Source of the DNA: Listeria ivanovii subsp. ivanovii
GTDB lineage: Bacteria > Bacillota > Bacilli > Lactobacillales > Listeriaceae
Assembly (NCBI RefSeq): GCF_900187025.1
Contig: NZ_LT906478.1
Coordinates: 2,774,001-2,838,000, forward strand
Length of the DNA stretch: 64,000 nucleotides
Direction of reading: 5' to 3'
Positions 8,644 through 17,359 of this stretch are shown in pieces. The translations under genes were made by a program, and so were the position numbers. Position 1 is the stretch's first letter, and each line of letters opens with the position of its first letter. The notes under the pieces are model-generated. The model had not been told where the DNA came from and did not search any database. It saw only the letters and a program-made list of their open reading frames with translations.

Positions 8644-9996
8644 TTAATCTAACTTATTCGCTAAATTATTTGCCACACGTACAAACGGCATATACAGTAT
8701 CACTACAATAACGATGACAAGTGCCTGGTAAAGTGCTCCCATGATACTTCCCGAGTAAAGTAGCCCTGATAGAATTGGCGGCACTGTCCACGGTACGTTA
8801 TTGGTAATAATTGGAATAAGCCCTATTTCTGTCAGTAGTTGCCCTAAGAAGAATGGTATTACCCAACTAAGTAAATATGGTATAAACAGTATCGGGTTTA
8901 AAACAATCGGTAAACCATATGTAACTGGCTCACTAACGTTGAATATTCCCGGTGCGATTGCTAGCTTGGCGATTTTCTTATTATCTGCTCGTTTGGAGAA
9001 AATAATTATCGCGATAATTGGTGCAAGGGTTAGCGCTCCAGAAGATACTACAGTGAAATTCATAAACAATGTAGAATATAAATGTTGAGCAGTTCCCATA
9101 ATGTTTTCATTGTCATTAATGTTCCAAGTTAAGCCAAAGATTGGTCCCCAAACAGAAGTCCCGTGAATCCCGAACCACTGCAAGATTGGTGTCGATACAA
9201 TAGCCACAACCGCAAATAACGGTGTCGCTGCAACAGCAAGTGCTGGTTTTTGTAGCAACCAAAGTAATGCTTCTGGTAACGACGTATCAAATACTCCATT
9301 TAAAACACCTGCTACAATAACGAATATTGCTAATGTTACAACCCCAGGAACAAGCGATTCAAAACTTTTCGCAACTGCTGGTGGAACTGTATCTGGCATT
9401 TTAAAAGTAACATTTTTTTGAATTAATTTATTGAAAACATAAATCGTAATCCCGGAAACGATTAAACCAGTGAATATCCCTTGTTGCCCAATGAAGTTGG
9501 AGTTGACAATCCCATTAATCGTTACTTCTTTTCCTTTTGTATCAAGCGTTGTCACTGTCCATGGCAATGTAATAAAAAATCCTGCTAGCGCATAAAATGT
9601 AACAACGATTGGCTCTTTGTTTTTCGGAAAAAATCTTCTTGAACCAAAAAATGCAAATCCAGCCACTACTAAGAGTGCATTAATAGCCATTGTCCCATTA
9701 ATGAATAAGTTAAAATACCCTTGCAATGTCCTTAAATTATTAGCGAAATCAGAAACTAAAAACGCTTTTTCCGACCCACTTATCAAACTACCAAGATGCA
9801 ACCCACTATTCCCAAAAATAATCCCTGTTGGATCTAAAAATACCGAACTTATCATAATTGCAAAACCAGCAATCATCAGTGGTGCCGCTGCCATAATAAA
9901 GGTATCACGTAATGAAAGCAATAATTTATTCCCTGCAATTTTCCCCATAATCTTTGTTAGTTTCATTTGAAATTTGTTTAACTTTTCACTCGCCAT
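8644..9996 (-). CDS. PTS lactose/cellobiose-family EIIC permease
   Basis: This membrane translocation subunit imports a beta-glucoside-type sugar while phosphorylating it. There are roughly ten hydrophobic segments. The conserved KMPDTVPPAVAKSF loop and the IHGTSVWGP and GIFNVSEPVTYGLPIVLNP motifs place it in the Lac/Chb IIC family. The 450-residue length is normal. The ATG follows AGGGAGGG. It lies between IIB and the GH31 gene in one operon. The sugar is not readable from the sequence. Confidence 0.93.
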   Translation of the reverse strand: MASEKLNKFQMKLTKIMGKIAGNKLLLSLRDTFIMAAAPLMIAGFAIMISSVFLDPTGIIFGNSGLHLGSLISGSEKAFLVSDFANNLRTLQGYFNLFINGTMAINALLVVAGFAFFGSRRFFPKNKEPIVVTFYALAGFFITLPWTVTTLDTKGKEVTINGIVNSNFIGQQGIFTGLIVSGITIYVFNKLIQKNVTFKMPDTVPPAVAKSFESLVPGVVTLAIFVIVAGVLNGVFDTSLPEALLWLLQKPALAVAATPLFAVVAIVSTPILQWFGIHGTSVWGPIFGLTWNINDNENIMGTAQHLYSTLFMNFTVVSSGALTLAPIIAIIIFSKRADNKKIAKLAIAPGIFNVSEPVTYGLPIVLNPILFIPYLLSWVIPFFLGQLLTEIGLIPIITNNVPWTVPPILSGLLYSGSIMGALYQALVIVIVVILYMPFVRVANNLANKLD

Positions 9997-10021
9997 TGTT
10001 TTCCCTCCCTATAATGCCTGA

Positions 10022-10318
10022 TTAATTAAGTTCTTTTTCTACACGTTCTAATACTTTTTCACCGTCCATGCTACCAAATTCCGCCATCGTTAATTGAATT
10101 ACTTTCTTATCCGGATAATCTTTCGTAACATCGTCAAACGCCCAAGCAATTTGTGGCCCCAAGATAATTACATCGGTTTCATCTGCTTCTTCTTGCAACG
10201 CAGAAAAATCAAAAGCTTCCACATCATATGTGATTCCACGTTCTAAATATGCCTTCTTAAGTTTTGATGCCACCAAACTCGTCGACATCCCTGCATTACA
10301 AAATAGTGAGATTTTCAT
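10022..10318 (-). CDS. PTS lactose/cellobiose-family EIIB component
   Basis: This small cytoplasmic phosphotransfer protein is phosphorylated on the Cys of the P-loop LFCNAGMSTS (Cys7 from this start). It receives phosphate from IIA and passes it to sugar on IIC. The ATG at 10318 has GGAG eight bases upstream, better than the in-frame GTG at 10327. It is the first gene of the operon, 98 residues long, as is usual for ChbB/LicB. IIB-IIC is separated from IIA by three enzyme genes. Confidence 0.92.
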   Translation of the reverse strand: MKISLFCNAGMSTSLVASKLKKAYLERGITYDVEAFDFSALQEEADETDVIILGPQIAWAFDDVTKDYPDKKVIQLTMAEFGSMDGEKVLERVEKELN

Positions 10319-10362
10319 TTTCAGCACTCCATTCGCTTAAATTGTAACCCTTTTCATTCATC

Positions 10363-10420
10363 ATTATATATCCAACTTTTGATATTGTAAATACTTTTAT
10401 TATAAAAAGATATGTCTTTT
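10363..10420 (-). promoter_or_regulatory. Promoter and candidate GntR operator of the PTS operon
   Basis: On the minus strand TTTACA and TATAAT are separated by 17 bases, giving a good SigA promoter for the IIB gene. Directly upstream (10405-10420) is the palindrome AAAAGA-tatg-TCTTTT, a plausible operator for the adjacent UTRA-domain regulator. The promoter match is direct; the operator role is inferred from position. Confidence 0.6.
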
Positions 10421-10432
10421 ATTTTTACGAAT

Positions 10433-10466
10433 ATAAAAAACGCGATAGCTAAGCGACTACCGCGTT
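10433..10466 (-). terminator. Terminator of the gntR gene
   Basis: A stem of AACGCG-TAG with CTA-CGCGTT is followed on the minus strand by a run of six T. It separates the regulator transcript from the PTS operon promoter. Confidence 0.75.
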
Positions 10467-10472
10467 AAAATT

Positions 10473-11192
10473 TTACCTAATATTTATTGCATGAAATTCA
10501 TATTTATCTGCCCGATATTTCGTATTGGAGTACTCAAATGGTTGTCCATTATCCAAATAAGCAACCTGCTCAATATTTAAAATTGGTGAGACATCCGCTA
10601 TTTTTAAGTACTCTTTTTCAAACTCTGTCGGCATCATCGCGCTTACCGTTTTATGGGCACTTTGTATCGAAAAACCTAGGACTGACTCAATGTATGTATA
10701 AATCGAACTTGCAACAATATCCATTCTTAAACCAGAAATAAGATTGATTGGCATAAAACATTCTTCTATGGCGTGTGGTTTTTTATCAATTTTTCGAACT
10801 CGAATGATGTGATAAACAAAATCCAACTCAGAGATTCGCAGTTTATTTAAAGTCGACTCGTCAGGATTAATGATTTCAAATTTCAAAATATCCGAGCTGA
10901 CATTTCGGTGCTTATTTTCCTCTGAAAACCCCATAAATTGCATCGATTGCAAGACATCAGCATCTGGATTTTCGACGTCTTTTACAAATGTGCCTGCTCC
11001 CCGTCGTTTGACAACTAAGCCTTCCAAAACTAGCTGATCCATCGCTTTTTTCACTGTAATTCGACTTGTATCATATTCTTCGCACATTTCTTTTTCAAGG
11101 GGTAATTGATCGTTTTGTTTATAGAATCCGCTCAAGATTTTCTTTCTCAAATCAAAAGCGATTGTTTCATATTTGAGTATTTTTGTGCTCAT
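10473..11192 (-). CDS. GntR-family regulator with UTRA domain
   Basis: This DNA-binding regulator of the HutC subfamily is probably the repressor of the downstream PTS operon. The N-terminal winged helix is clear (EKEMCEEYDTSRITVKKAMDQLVLEGLVVKRRGAGTFV in two halves around residues 30-75). It is followed by a UTRA ligand domain of about 140 residues that usually senses sugar phosphates. The ATG at 11192 has AAGGAAG nine bases upstream; the earlier in-frame start at 11237 has none. A TATAAT box lies about 35 bases upstream. It ends in its own terminator, so the operon can be expressed independently. Confidence 0.9.
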   Translation of the reverse strand: MSTKILKYETIAFDLRKKILSGFYKQNDQLPLEKEMCEEYDTSRITVKKAMDQLVLEGLVVKRRGAGTFVKDVENPDADVLQSMQFMGFSEENKHRNVSSDILKFEIINPDESTLNKLRISELDFVYHIIRVRKIDKKPHAIEECFMPINLISGLRMDIVASSIYTYIESVLGFSIQSAHKTVSAMMPTEFEKEYLKIADVSPILNIEQVAYLDNGQPFEYSNTKYRADKYEFHAINIR

Positions 11193-11243
11193 GACATCAT
11201 TCTTCCTTTTTGGTTTTATTATAGCATATCTAAACACCTCGCG

Positions 11244-11290
11244 AAAAAAATCTACTATTCCGAGTTACCAAGGTCTAGTAGATTTTTTGA
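11244..11290 (-). terminator. Terminator after yaaL
   Basis: The inverted repeat AATCTACTA/TAGTAGATT, about 18 bases apart, is followed on the minus strand by a T-run. It also has a T-run on the plus strand. It closes the dnaX-ybaB-recR-yaaL gene group. Confidence 0.75.
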
Positions 11291-11292
11291 AA

Positions 11293-11535
11293 TCATTTCT
11301 TCAATTGTCTTTTTCGTGCTTCTTTAAAGAGATAAAAATAGCGCGCTTCAGCCTTTTTTTCCTCGTATTCTAAATTGGGGTCATATTCAAAGCTTTTACG
11401 CAACAGAACTTTTTGTTTGTGCCAGTTTTCTTGCGTTACTTCAATTAACTCCATCAGATAAGCATCATAGGATTTGTGCAGTTTACCAATCTTCTTTTCT
11501 TTTTTTCGGCCAAACTTATTACTTCTGGACTCCAT
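11293..11535 (-). CDS. yaaL: YaaL-family protein (DUF2508)
   Basis: This short, highly charged, helical protein of 80 residues has conserved YDAYLMELIEVTQENW and EARYFYLFKEARKR segments. The function is unknown. The call rests on position directly after recR, as in Bacillus, together with length and composition. The ATG follows GAGGTGG. The sporulation gene bofA, which follows yaaL in Bacillus, is absent here, consistent with a non-sporulating lineage. Confidence 0.8.
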   Translation of the reverse strand: MESRSNKFGRKKEKKIGKLHKSYDAYLMELIEVTQENWHKQKVLLRKSFEYDPNLEYEEKKAEARYFYLFKEARKRQLKK

Positions 11536-11549
11536 TTTTCCACCTCAAT

Positions 11550-12146
11550 TTATACTTCTCTTCGTCCTTCCATTGCTTTTGAAAGCGTCACTTCATCAGC
11601 GTATTCCAAATCTCCACCAACTGGAAGACCGTGCGCTATTCTAGTTATCTTTATACCAGATGGTTTTAATAGACGCGAAATATACATCGCCGTAGCTTCT
11701 CCTTCTACATTAGGGTTAGTCGCTAAAATAACTTCCTCAATCGTGTCATCTTGCAAACGTTTAAGTAAATCAGGAATATTAATATCTTCTGGTCCAATCC
11801 CATCCATTGGTGAAATTGTTCCATGAAGCACGTGATATAAACCATGAAAATCGCGCATTTTTTCCATAGCAATAACATCTTTTGATTCTTGCACTACACA
11901 AATGATACTGCGGTCACGAGATGTATCCGCACAAATGTAGCAAGGATCTTTATCTGTAATATGTCCACAAACAGAACAAAAGCTCAAATTTCGTTTTGCA
12001 TCAACTAGCGCTTTTGCAAAATCTAATACATCGTCTTCTTTCATATCAAGCACATAAAATGCGAGTCTTGCTGCCGATTTGGGTCCGATACCCGGTAATT
12101 TCATAAAACTGTCCATTAATTTCGTTATCGGCTCAGGATAATGCAT
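11550..12146 (-). CDS. recR: Recombination mediator RecR
   Basis: RecR works with RecO/RecF to load RecA on gapped DNA. Features in order are an HhH segment ([21 protein letters not shown]), a four-Cys zinc finger (CSVCGH...CYIC), and a Toprim domain ([14 protein letters not shown], later [12 protein letters not shown]). The 198-residue length is standard. The ATG at 12146 gives the normal MHYPEPI N-terminus and follows GAGGAAG; the longer frame back to 12179 would add 11 non-conserved residues. It lies downstream of ybaB, separated by a hairpin and a parS site. Confidence 0.97.
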   Translation of the reverse strand: MHYPEPITKLMDSFMKLPGIGPKSAARLAFYVLDMKEDDVLDFAKALVDAKRNLSFCSVCGHITDKDPCYICADTSRDRSIICVVQESKDVIAMEKMRDFHGLYHVLHGTISPMDGIGPEDINIPDLLKRLQDDTIEEVILATNPNVEGEATAMYISRLLKPSGIKITRIAHGLPVGGDLEYADEVTLSKAMEGRREV

Positions 12147-12179
12147 ATCTCGTCTTCCTCTCACCTTCAAAGTACACAA

Positions 12180-12195
12180 TGTTTCACGTGAAACA
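12180..12195. promoter_or_regulatory. parS: parS site (ParB/Spo0J binding)
   Basis: This is the perfect 16-bp palindrome TGTTTCACGTGAAACA, matching the Bacillus consensus TGTTNCACGTGAAACA in full. It lies between recR and ybaB. ParB binds such sites near the origin to organise and segregate the chromosome. Confidence 0.9.
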
Positions 12196-12210
12196 TTCTT
12201 TTAAAAATAG

Positions 12211-12243
12211 TTGAGACTCTTGTAATTTAGCCAAGAGTCTCAA
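12211..12243 (-). terminator. Hairpin between ybaB and recR, possible partial terminator
   Basis: A perfect 12-bp stem (TTGAGACTCTTG/CAAGAGTCTCAA) with a nine-base loop is followed on the minus strand by AACTATTTTT. The T-run is interrupted, so it may only partly end the dnaX-ybaB message before recR. Confidence 0.6.
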
Positions 12244-12254
12244 ACCAAACAATA

Positions 12255-12572
12255 TTACATTCCAGGAAGATTTAATCCTTGTGTGAATTTGCCCATTGTT
12301 TGTGAAGTTGTATCTTCAATTTGTTTTAATACATCATTTGTAGCTGCAAGTACTAAATCTTGTAGCATTTCAATATCTTCTGGATCTACTACTTCTTCGT
12401 TTATAACAACATCAGTAATGACACGTTTACCAGTAGCTTTTACTGTAACCATTCCGCCACCAGCTGTTCCAGTAAACTCTTGTACTTCTAAATCAGCTTG
12501 AGCTTTCGCCATTTCCTTTTGCATTTTTTGCATTTGTTTCATCATACCTTGCATATTTCCCATTCCACGCAT
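12255..12572 (-). CDS. YbaB/EbfC family nucleoid-associated protein
   Basis: This small DNA-binding protein forms tweezer-like dimers that bind the nucleoid. The N-terminus is Met/Gln/Lys-rich helix ([20 protein letters not shown]), followed by the conserved beta region with [13 protein letters not shown] and [19 protein letters not shown]. Length is 105 residues. The ATG follows GAGGAG. Its place directly behind dnaX and ahead of recR is conserved across Firmicutes (yaaK in Bacillus). Confidence 0.95.
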
Positions 12573-12601
12573 GAATAATCTCCTCTTTCTTCTATTGTTT
12601 T

Positions 12602-14335
12602 TTAATCTTTAATTTCAAGCAAATCTTCACCAACTAGTTTTGTCGCTTCTAAAACAAATGGATCTTCAGCTGGTTTTCTAGCTTCTGGATTTGCACCTTC
12701 CTCTGAATCCCCGTTTCCGCCATGACTATGCAGGAAATTTTCTCTTACTTCAGCCCATTGATCTTCTGGGATTCCAATAAAAGTATAATTAACTTGTGTA
12801 AGCTTTGCAATACTCGACGTAATGGTTTCTACAAAGTTTGGATTATCCATCGCCATTTGGCAGTGAATCTCATGCTTAAATTTTAACACAAAAGTGTCTA
12901 GAGATGCAGCCACAGGTTCCGCATCATTTAAAAGTGCTGCTTGAGACGCCATTAACATGGATAATAGTTCACCCCAACAACCACGAATTAACTGCAAATT
13001 CTCTTTCTTAGCCTCACCTAGTACATGATTAATTTTACCAATTGGTGCTTTAAATTGTTTACCGTTATTAATTTGTTTTTTGGAGCCACCCCGGTTTTGT
13101 GCTGGCTTCTCAGTTGGGGCCACTCCCGCTCCACTTGCGATTTGTTTTTTGAGAGTTTGAAGTTCTAGTTGCAGTTGCTCCATTTGTTGTTTTAAAGCTG
13201 ATACATCTCCGCTAGCAACTTCAACAGGTGCGGCACTTTCACCAACTGTTTGTCCTGCTTGTGTTAACTGAACAAGCGCTACTTCCACATAAATACCTGG
13301 ATGATTAGAAAAGCGCATTTGTTGCTGTGCGGTATTTAAAATTTTAACAAATTCATATATCTTGAACGAATTCGCTCGTTTAGCAAGTGAGACAAACTCA
13401 TCATCAATCAAAGCTCGTTCTAGCGTTTCTTCTAGATTTGGTGCTTTTTGATACAGCAATACATCTCTAAAGAACACTAGTAAATCTTCCACAAGTCGGA
13501 CTGGGTCTTTTCCTTCAGCAAGTAGAGCAGTCAATGTCGAAATCGCTTCTGCAGCATCGCCGTCAAAAGCCGCACTTACAAGCTTTGTCAGTAATCCTTG
13601 AGCAATGGAACCAGTAATTTCAAGCGCATCATCCACGGTTACCTCTTCTGACCCATAAGAAATCACTTGGTCAAGTAGGCTAAGCGCATCACGCATCCCA
13701 CCTTCAGCTGCACGCGCCACAATCATTAGCGCTTTTTCATCATAAGGGGTTTTTTCTTCTTTTAAAATGAATTCTAAGCGTCCAATAATATCTTGTGTCG
13801 TAATCCGTTTAAAATCAAATCGCTGTACACGGGAAATAATTGTTAGTGGTAATTTATGAGGTTCTGTTGTTGCCAAAATAAAAATGACATGTTTTGGCGG
13901 TTCTTCTAGTGTTTTTAATAGCGCATTAAACGCTCCCGTCGATAACATATGCACTTCATCGATAATATATACTTTATATTTCGCCACAGTTGGCGCATAT
14001 TTTACTTTTTCCCGGATATCTCGAATCTCTTCAACCCCGTTATTACTGGCAGCATCAATTTCAAGAACATCTGGTATAGAGCCATCCGTTGTGCCCTTAC
14101 AAATATCACATTCATTACAAGGCTCTCCGTCATGACCGTGTTCACAGTTAATCGCCTTCGCAAAAATCTTCGCCGCACTCGTCTTCCCAGTCCCCCGAGG
14201 TCCCGAGAATAAATAAGCATGCGAAGTTTTATTTTGCACAATGGCATTCTTAAGCGTTTTCGTCACATGTTCCTGTCCCACAACATCCTGAAACGACTGC
14301 GGCCGAAAAACCCGATACAAAGCCTGATACGCCAT
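12602..14335 (-). CDS. dnaX: DNA polymerase III subunit gamma/tau
   Basis: This is the clamp-loader ATPase that also couples polymerase cores at the replisome. The AAA+ region has Walker [11 protein letters not shown] (about 43-52), the four-Cys zinc module [16 protein letters not shown], Walker B IIDEVHML and the sensor region [18 protein letters not shown]. The C-terminal part (after ~370) is a low-complexity Gln-rich linker and the tau extension. Length 577 aa is normal. I see no obvious slippery A-run for gamma production. It is the first gene of the dnaX-ybaB-recR group, driven from a SigA promoter about 40 bases upstream. Confidence 0.97.
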
Positions 14336-14372
14336 CTGCCACTCTCCTCACCTGAAACCATTTAGTAGTTTT

Positions 14373-14401
14373 ATTATAACGTAATGTTGAAGAAGTTTCA
14401 A
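14373..14401 (-). promoter_or_regulatory. SigA promoter of dnaX
   Basis: On the minus strand TTGAAA and TATAAT are separated by exactly 17 bases, about 40 bases before the dnaX start codon. The -35 box falls inside the first bases of the neighbouring 77-bp repeat. Confidence 0.75.
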
Positions 14402-14557
14402 AACGTTCTTTGTTTTGATTTACTTCTTCAATATAGATCTGAGCAACGCGAGGATTTAATCCTTCGTGGAAGTTTCAAAACGTTCTTTGTTTTGATTTAC
14501 TTCTTCAATATAGATCCGAGTAACGCGAGGATTTAATCCTTCGTGGAAGTTTCAAAA
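14392..14557. repeat. 77-bp direct tandem repeat, two copies plus 12 bp
   Basis: Two adjacent 77-bp units (14392-14468 and 14469-14545) differ at only two positions. The first 12 bases of a third unit follow. Each unit contains the small dyad GAGGAT-tta-ATCCT and begins GAAGTTTCAAAA, which on the minus strand supplies a TTGAAA -35-like box. No ORF runs through it. The rest of the gap to 14638 shows nothing recognisable. Confidence 0.9.
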
Positions 14558-14638
14558 GAGCCTTACTTTAACCCCCAACTAGATCACGCTATCCCAAAAA
14601 AAGAACCAGACTCCCAAAAGCCTGCTTCCCATTTCTAT

Positions 14639-15103
14639 CTATTGTTCACTTTTCGCCGCTGACTTCTCTTGCTTCTTTTTACTTTCATTAATAACCGAAA
14701 GCTCAATCGATTTCAGCAAGTTTTTGACGCGTTTCTTACGGAAAAAGCCAAACATAAAGCCAACGATAATATTATTCATTTTATTCAACGTTTTTTCTGT
14801 TTCAATTAATTCGTTATATGTCACTTCGCAAGTTGTCTCACTTGTTGATTTAATCGTATAAGTGGTTGTATGTGTATTTACTCGGCTGCTTGTTTCGAAT
14901 TGATATAGTTCGTAAGGTTTTACTTGAACAATTTTGGTTGTAGCAAGCGCACCATTAGACATAGTTCTTTGATATTTATGTCCTTCTAATTTATGTCTTT
15001 GAACTGTTTTTCCAGTAGCGTTTTTCACATCATAAATCGCTGAGCTGACGATGGTATCAAAGCACTCTTTTTGGGATATATACAATTTCTGTGTTACATT
15101 CAC
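14639..15103 (-). CDS. DUF3284 domain protein
   Basis: A soluble protein of 154 residues: a START-like beta-rich region up to about 110, then a basic helical tail (FFRKKRVKNLLKSIELSVINESKKKQEKSAAKSEQ in two parts). DUF3284 proteins recur beside cellobiose/lichenan PTS genes, which fits the IIC gene upstream. The function is unknown. The tail of Lys, Ala and Ser residues is low complexity. It overlaps the end of the preceding small gene by four bases, indicating one operon. Confidence 0.75.
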   Translation of the reverse strand: MNVTQKLYISQKECFDTIVSSAIYDVKNATGKTVQRHKLEGHKYQRTMSNGALATTKIVQVKPYELYQFETSSRVNTHTTTYTIKSTSETTCEVTYNELIETEKTLNKMNNIIVGFMFGFFRKKRVKNLLKSIELSVINESKKKQEKSAAKSEQ

Positions 15104-15303
15104 TTTTCAATCGACTCCTTCTTATTCTTTTCTTTCTTATCTTTACGCAGTTTTAGCACGATAAAAAGGCAGCCAATCAAAACAACCACAAGTCCAGTAA
15201 CTAAAATAGGCACACTAGCCATGCCATCTTTTCCATAAGCAGGACTAAACATAATAATAATAAGGCCAATACTAATTATAAATAGTGCATTAACAATTTT
15301 CAT
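15100..15303 (-). CDS. Small two-TM membrane protein
   Basis: About 67 residues: two hydrophobic segments (IVNALFIISIGLIIIMFSP and VPILVTGLVVVLIGCLFIVL) joined by a short loop, then a strongly basic cytoplasmic tail of Lys and Glu. I do not recognise a family. The ATG at 15303 is preceded by GTGGG; an in-frame TTG at 15309 overlaps the previous stop. It sits between two other small genes of the same operon behind the orphan PTS IIC. Confidence 0.65.
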   Translation of the reverse strand: MKIVNALFIISIGLIIIMFSPAYGKDGMASVPILVTGLVVVLIGCLFIVLKLRKDKKEKNKKESIEK

Positions 15304-15305
15304 TT

Positions 15306-15527
15306 TCAACCCACACTAACTTGGAAATAGAGTACAGAGCCTATTTCAGTTGCTTTTATTGTTTCTTTCGCTATTTTTGCTGCTTTTTCTTCGTCCTCGA
15401 TGTTGGTTTCAAAAGTCAGTTTCATACCTTGCTCACTTATTTTTTTAAAAGTTATACCGTCTTTATCGTGTGTTTCTAGTAATTCAGTAATATAATCACG
15501 TTTCATTGGGCAATTAAGAATAATCAT
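15306..15527 (-). CDS. Small conserved-looking cytoplasmic protein, unknown
   Basis: A soluble protein of 73 residues with an alpha/beta look (MIILNCPMKRDYITELL, then MKLTFETN, then EEKAAKIAKETIKATEIGSVLYFQVSV). No family is recognised. The ATG follows a perfect AAGGAGG eight bases upstream. It heads a three-gene overlapping set with the small membrane protein and DUF3284 protein. About 130 bases with a stem-loop separate it from the PTS IIC gene. Confidence 0.7.
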   Translation of the reverse strand: MIILNCPMKRDYITELLETHDKDGITFKKISEQGMKLTFETNIEDEEKAAKIAKETIKATEIGSVLYFQVSVG

Positions 15528-15613
15528 TTAAAAAACCTCCTTTTATATAGTTTAACTGTATCTCTTCCGACTTGCAATGAATAAAAATGGTGCAGGAATT
15601 CCTACATGATATA

Positions 15614-15646
15614 CTGGCTAGGCACAACAGAAATGCACCTAGCCAG
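15614..15646 (-). other. Intergenic stem-loop after the PTS IIC gene
   Basis: A perfect nine-bp stem CTGGCTAGG/CCTAGCCAG with a 15-base loop. On the minus strand it is not followed by a T-run. It may be an mRNA processing or stability element between IIC and the small genes rather than a full terminator. Confidence 0.5.
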
Positions 15647-15660
15647 AAACTTATTTTTTT

Positions 15661-17025
15661 CTAAGCTTTCATCTCTTCTTCTGGCACACCAACCCGATTT
15701 GCGGTAATAACAAACGGAACCCAAATCAAGAAGGCTACGACCATATTTATGAGTGAAATGACCGGTGCCATCCAGTCTCCTCCAGTTGCTAGGAATGAGT
15801 TTAATAGTGGCGGCATTACCCAAACTACAGCAATCTTAACTGGCCCAACCAGCCCAAGAGTTGTTGCAAAGTAAGCAATAGTAACCATTATCATTGGTGC
15901 AATAATGAATGGAATTAAGTAGATCGTATTTAATACAATCGGTAAACCAAACATGATTGGTTCATTGATATTAAATATACCCGGAGCAAGTGATAATTTT
16001 GCCACTGTTCGTGCATCCGCTCGTTTCGAGAACATTAGTAACGCGATAATTAGTACGAGTGTTCCGCCTGATCCACCCATCCATACGTAAGCATCGAAAG
16101 AACCACGTACCCATTCGAACGGTAATTTAACACCTTCTTGTGCTGCACTAATGTTTTGCAATTGTGCCGTACCCCATAGTGACTCTAAGACCGGTGCAAG
16201 AACGTTTGGTCCATGAATTCCAAAGAACCATAGTAATTGAACAAGGAACGTAACTAATAAAACAGCTCCATAACCTTGCGAAAGTGATAATAATGGCTCT
16301 TGAATTGTTTTAGAAATCCAAGTAATAACATCCATATTAGTAACTTTGAAGAATGCCCAGTCAATAATACCAACAACATAAAGTGCCACAAGCGCAGGAA
16401 TAATCGCTGCAAATGCTTTACTTACTGCTGGCGGAACTGTATCCGGCATTTTAATAATAATATTTCTACGCATAAGTTTTGCATAAATAATAGTAGAGAT
16501 AAAACCAAAAATCATTGCAGTAAACAAACCTGTACCATTGACTTGGCTAAGGCTAAAGAACCCATAAATCCCAGCAAATTCTTTTGGTAGTGTATTTACA
16601 TCAAAATTAGCATTAGAAGCCGCAATCGCAGCTTTTACTGCATCTAAGCTAACAGTAACCGTTAAGTTCATGACAAAAGCAGCAAGTGATACTAGCCCCC
16701 CAGCTAGACGATCCACTTCATACACTTTTGATAAATTATACCCGAGTGAAAAAGCAAAAATAATCGAAACAATTGCAAGCGTCCCATTATATACATATCC
16801 ATTAACTTCAATCAGCGGTTGCATAGCTGAAACAAAACCTGTCCATCCCCAGTCAGTTGGAAAATCTCTGAAAAAGGCATTTAAAAGTACTGCAATCGAA
16901 CCAGCCATTGTGATCGGCATTGTTGAAATAAATGCATCACGCAAAGCAACTAAATGTTTTTGCGAACCAATTTTCGCAGCTACTGGCACAAAATACTTTT
17001 CTAAAAATGCTGTTAATCCATTCAT
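15661..17025 (-). CDS. PTS lactose/cellobiose-family EIIC permease, orphan
   Basis: A membrane sugar permease subunit of about 454 residues with ten or so hydrophobic segments and the family motifs KMPDTVPPAVSKAF, GIHGPNVLAPV and GIFNINEPIMFGLPIVLN. No IIA or IIB gene is adjacent, so it must use phosphocarriers encoded elsewhere, possibly those of the 3.9-10.3 kb operon. The ATG at 17025 follows GGGAGGATATA; the ORF extends further upstream without a ribosome site. A cre-like site lies about 350 bases upstream. The substrate is not known. Confidence 0.9.
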   Translation of the reverse strand: MNGLTAFLEKYFVPVAAKIGSQKHLVALRDAFISTMPITMAGSIAVLLNAFFRDFPTDWGWTGFVSAMQPLIEVNGYVYNGTLAIVSIIFAFSLGYNLSKVYEVDRLAGGLVSLAAFVMNLTVTVSLDAVKAAIAASNANFDVNTLPKEFAGIYGFFSLSQVNGTGLFTAMIFGFISTIIYAKLMRRNIIIKMPDTVPPAVSKAFAAIIPALVALYVVGIIDWAFFKVTNMDVITWISKTIQEPLLSLSQGYGAVLLVTFLVQLLWFFGIHGPNVLAPVLESLWGTAQLQNISAAQEGVKLPFEWVRGSFDAYVWMGGSGGTLVLIIALLMFSKRADARTVAKLSLAPGIFNINEPIMFGLPIVLNTIYLIPFIIAPMIMVTIAYFATTLGLVGPVKIAVVWVMPPLLNSFLATGGDWMAPVISLINMVVAFLIWVPFVITANRVGVPEEEMKA

Positions 17026-17359
17026 ATTATATCCTCCCATTTTTCCTTTTTATTTATCGCTCATCTCTTGAAACAAAATATAATTTCTATGTATATATCC
17101 CCGTTAAGCTAGTCAGCTATATCTGTTCACTTTATTTTTCACAATCCCCATTATGAAAAATAAATCAGATGGAACCTGTGCACACCTCGTGAAATTGTGG
17201 GAGACCTCCTCTCCGCTTCATGATAAGGCTTACATTTAGATTCACTGTATTCTATTGCAATTTCTGTGCCAACTCTCTAAAACGTTCCGAGGATACAAAA
17301 ACCACTTGCGTTTAGCATCTTTGCCACTCAAAAATAAGGCTTACACACATAACTAAAAA

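Noticed and set aside
14392-14557. 77-bp repeats as a CRISPR array
   Set aside because: The units are directly adjacent with no variable spacers, are too long for CRISPR repeats, and no cas genes are nearby.
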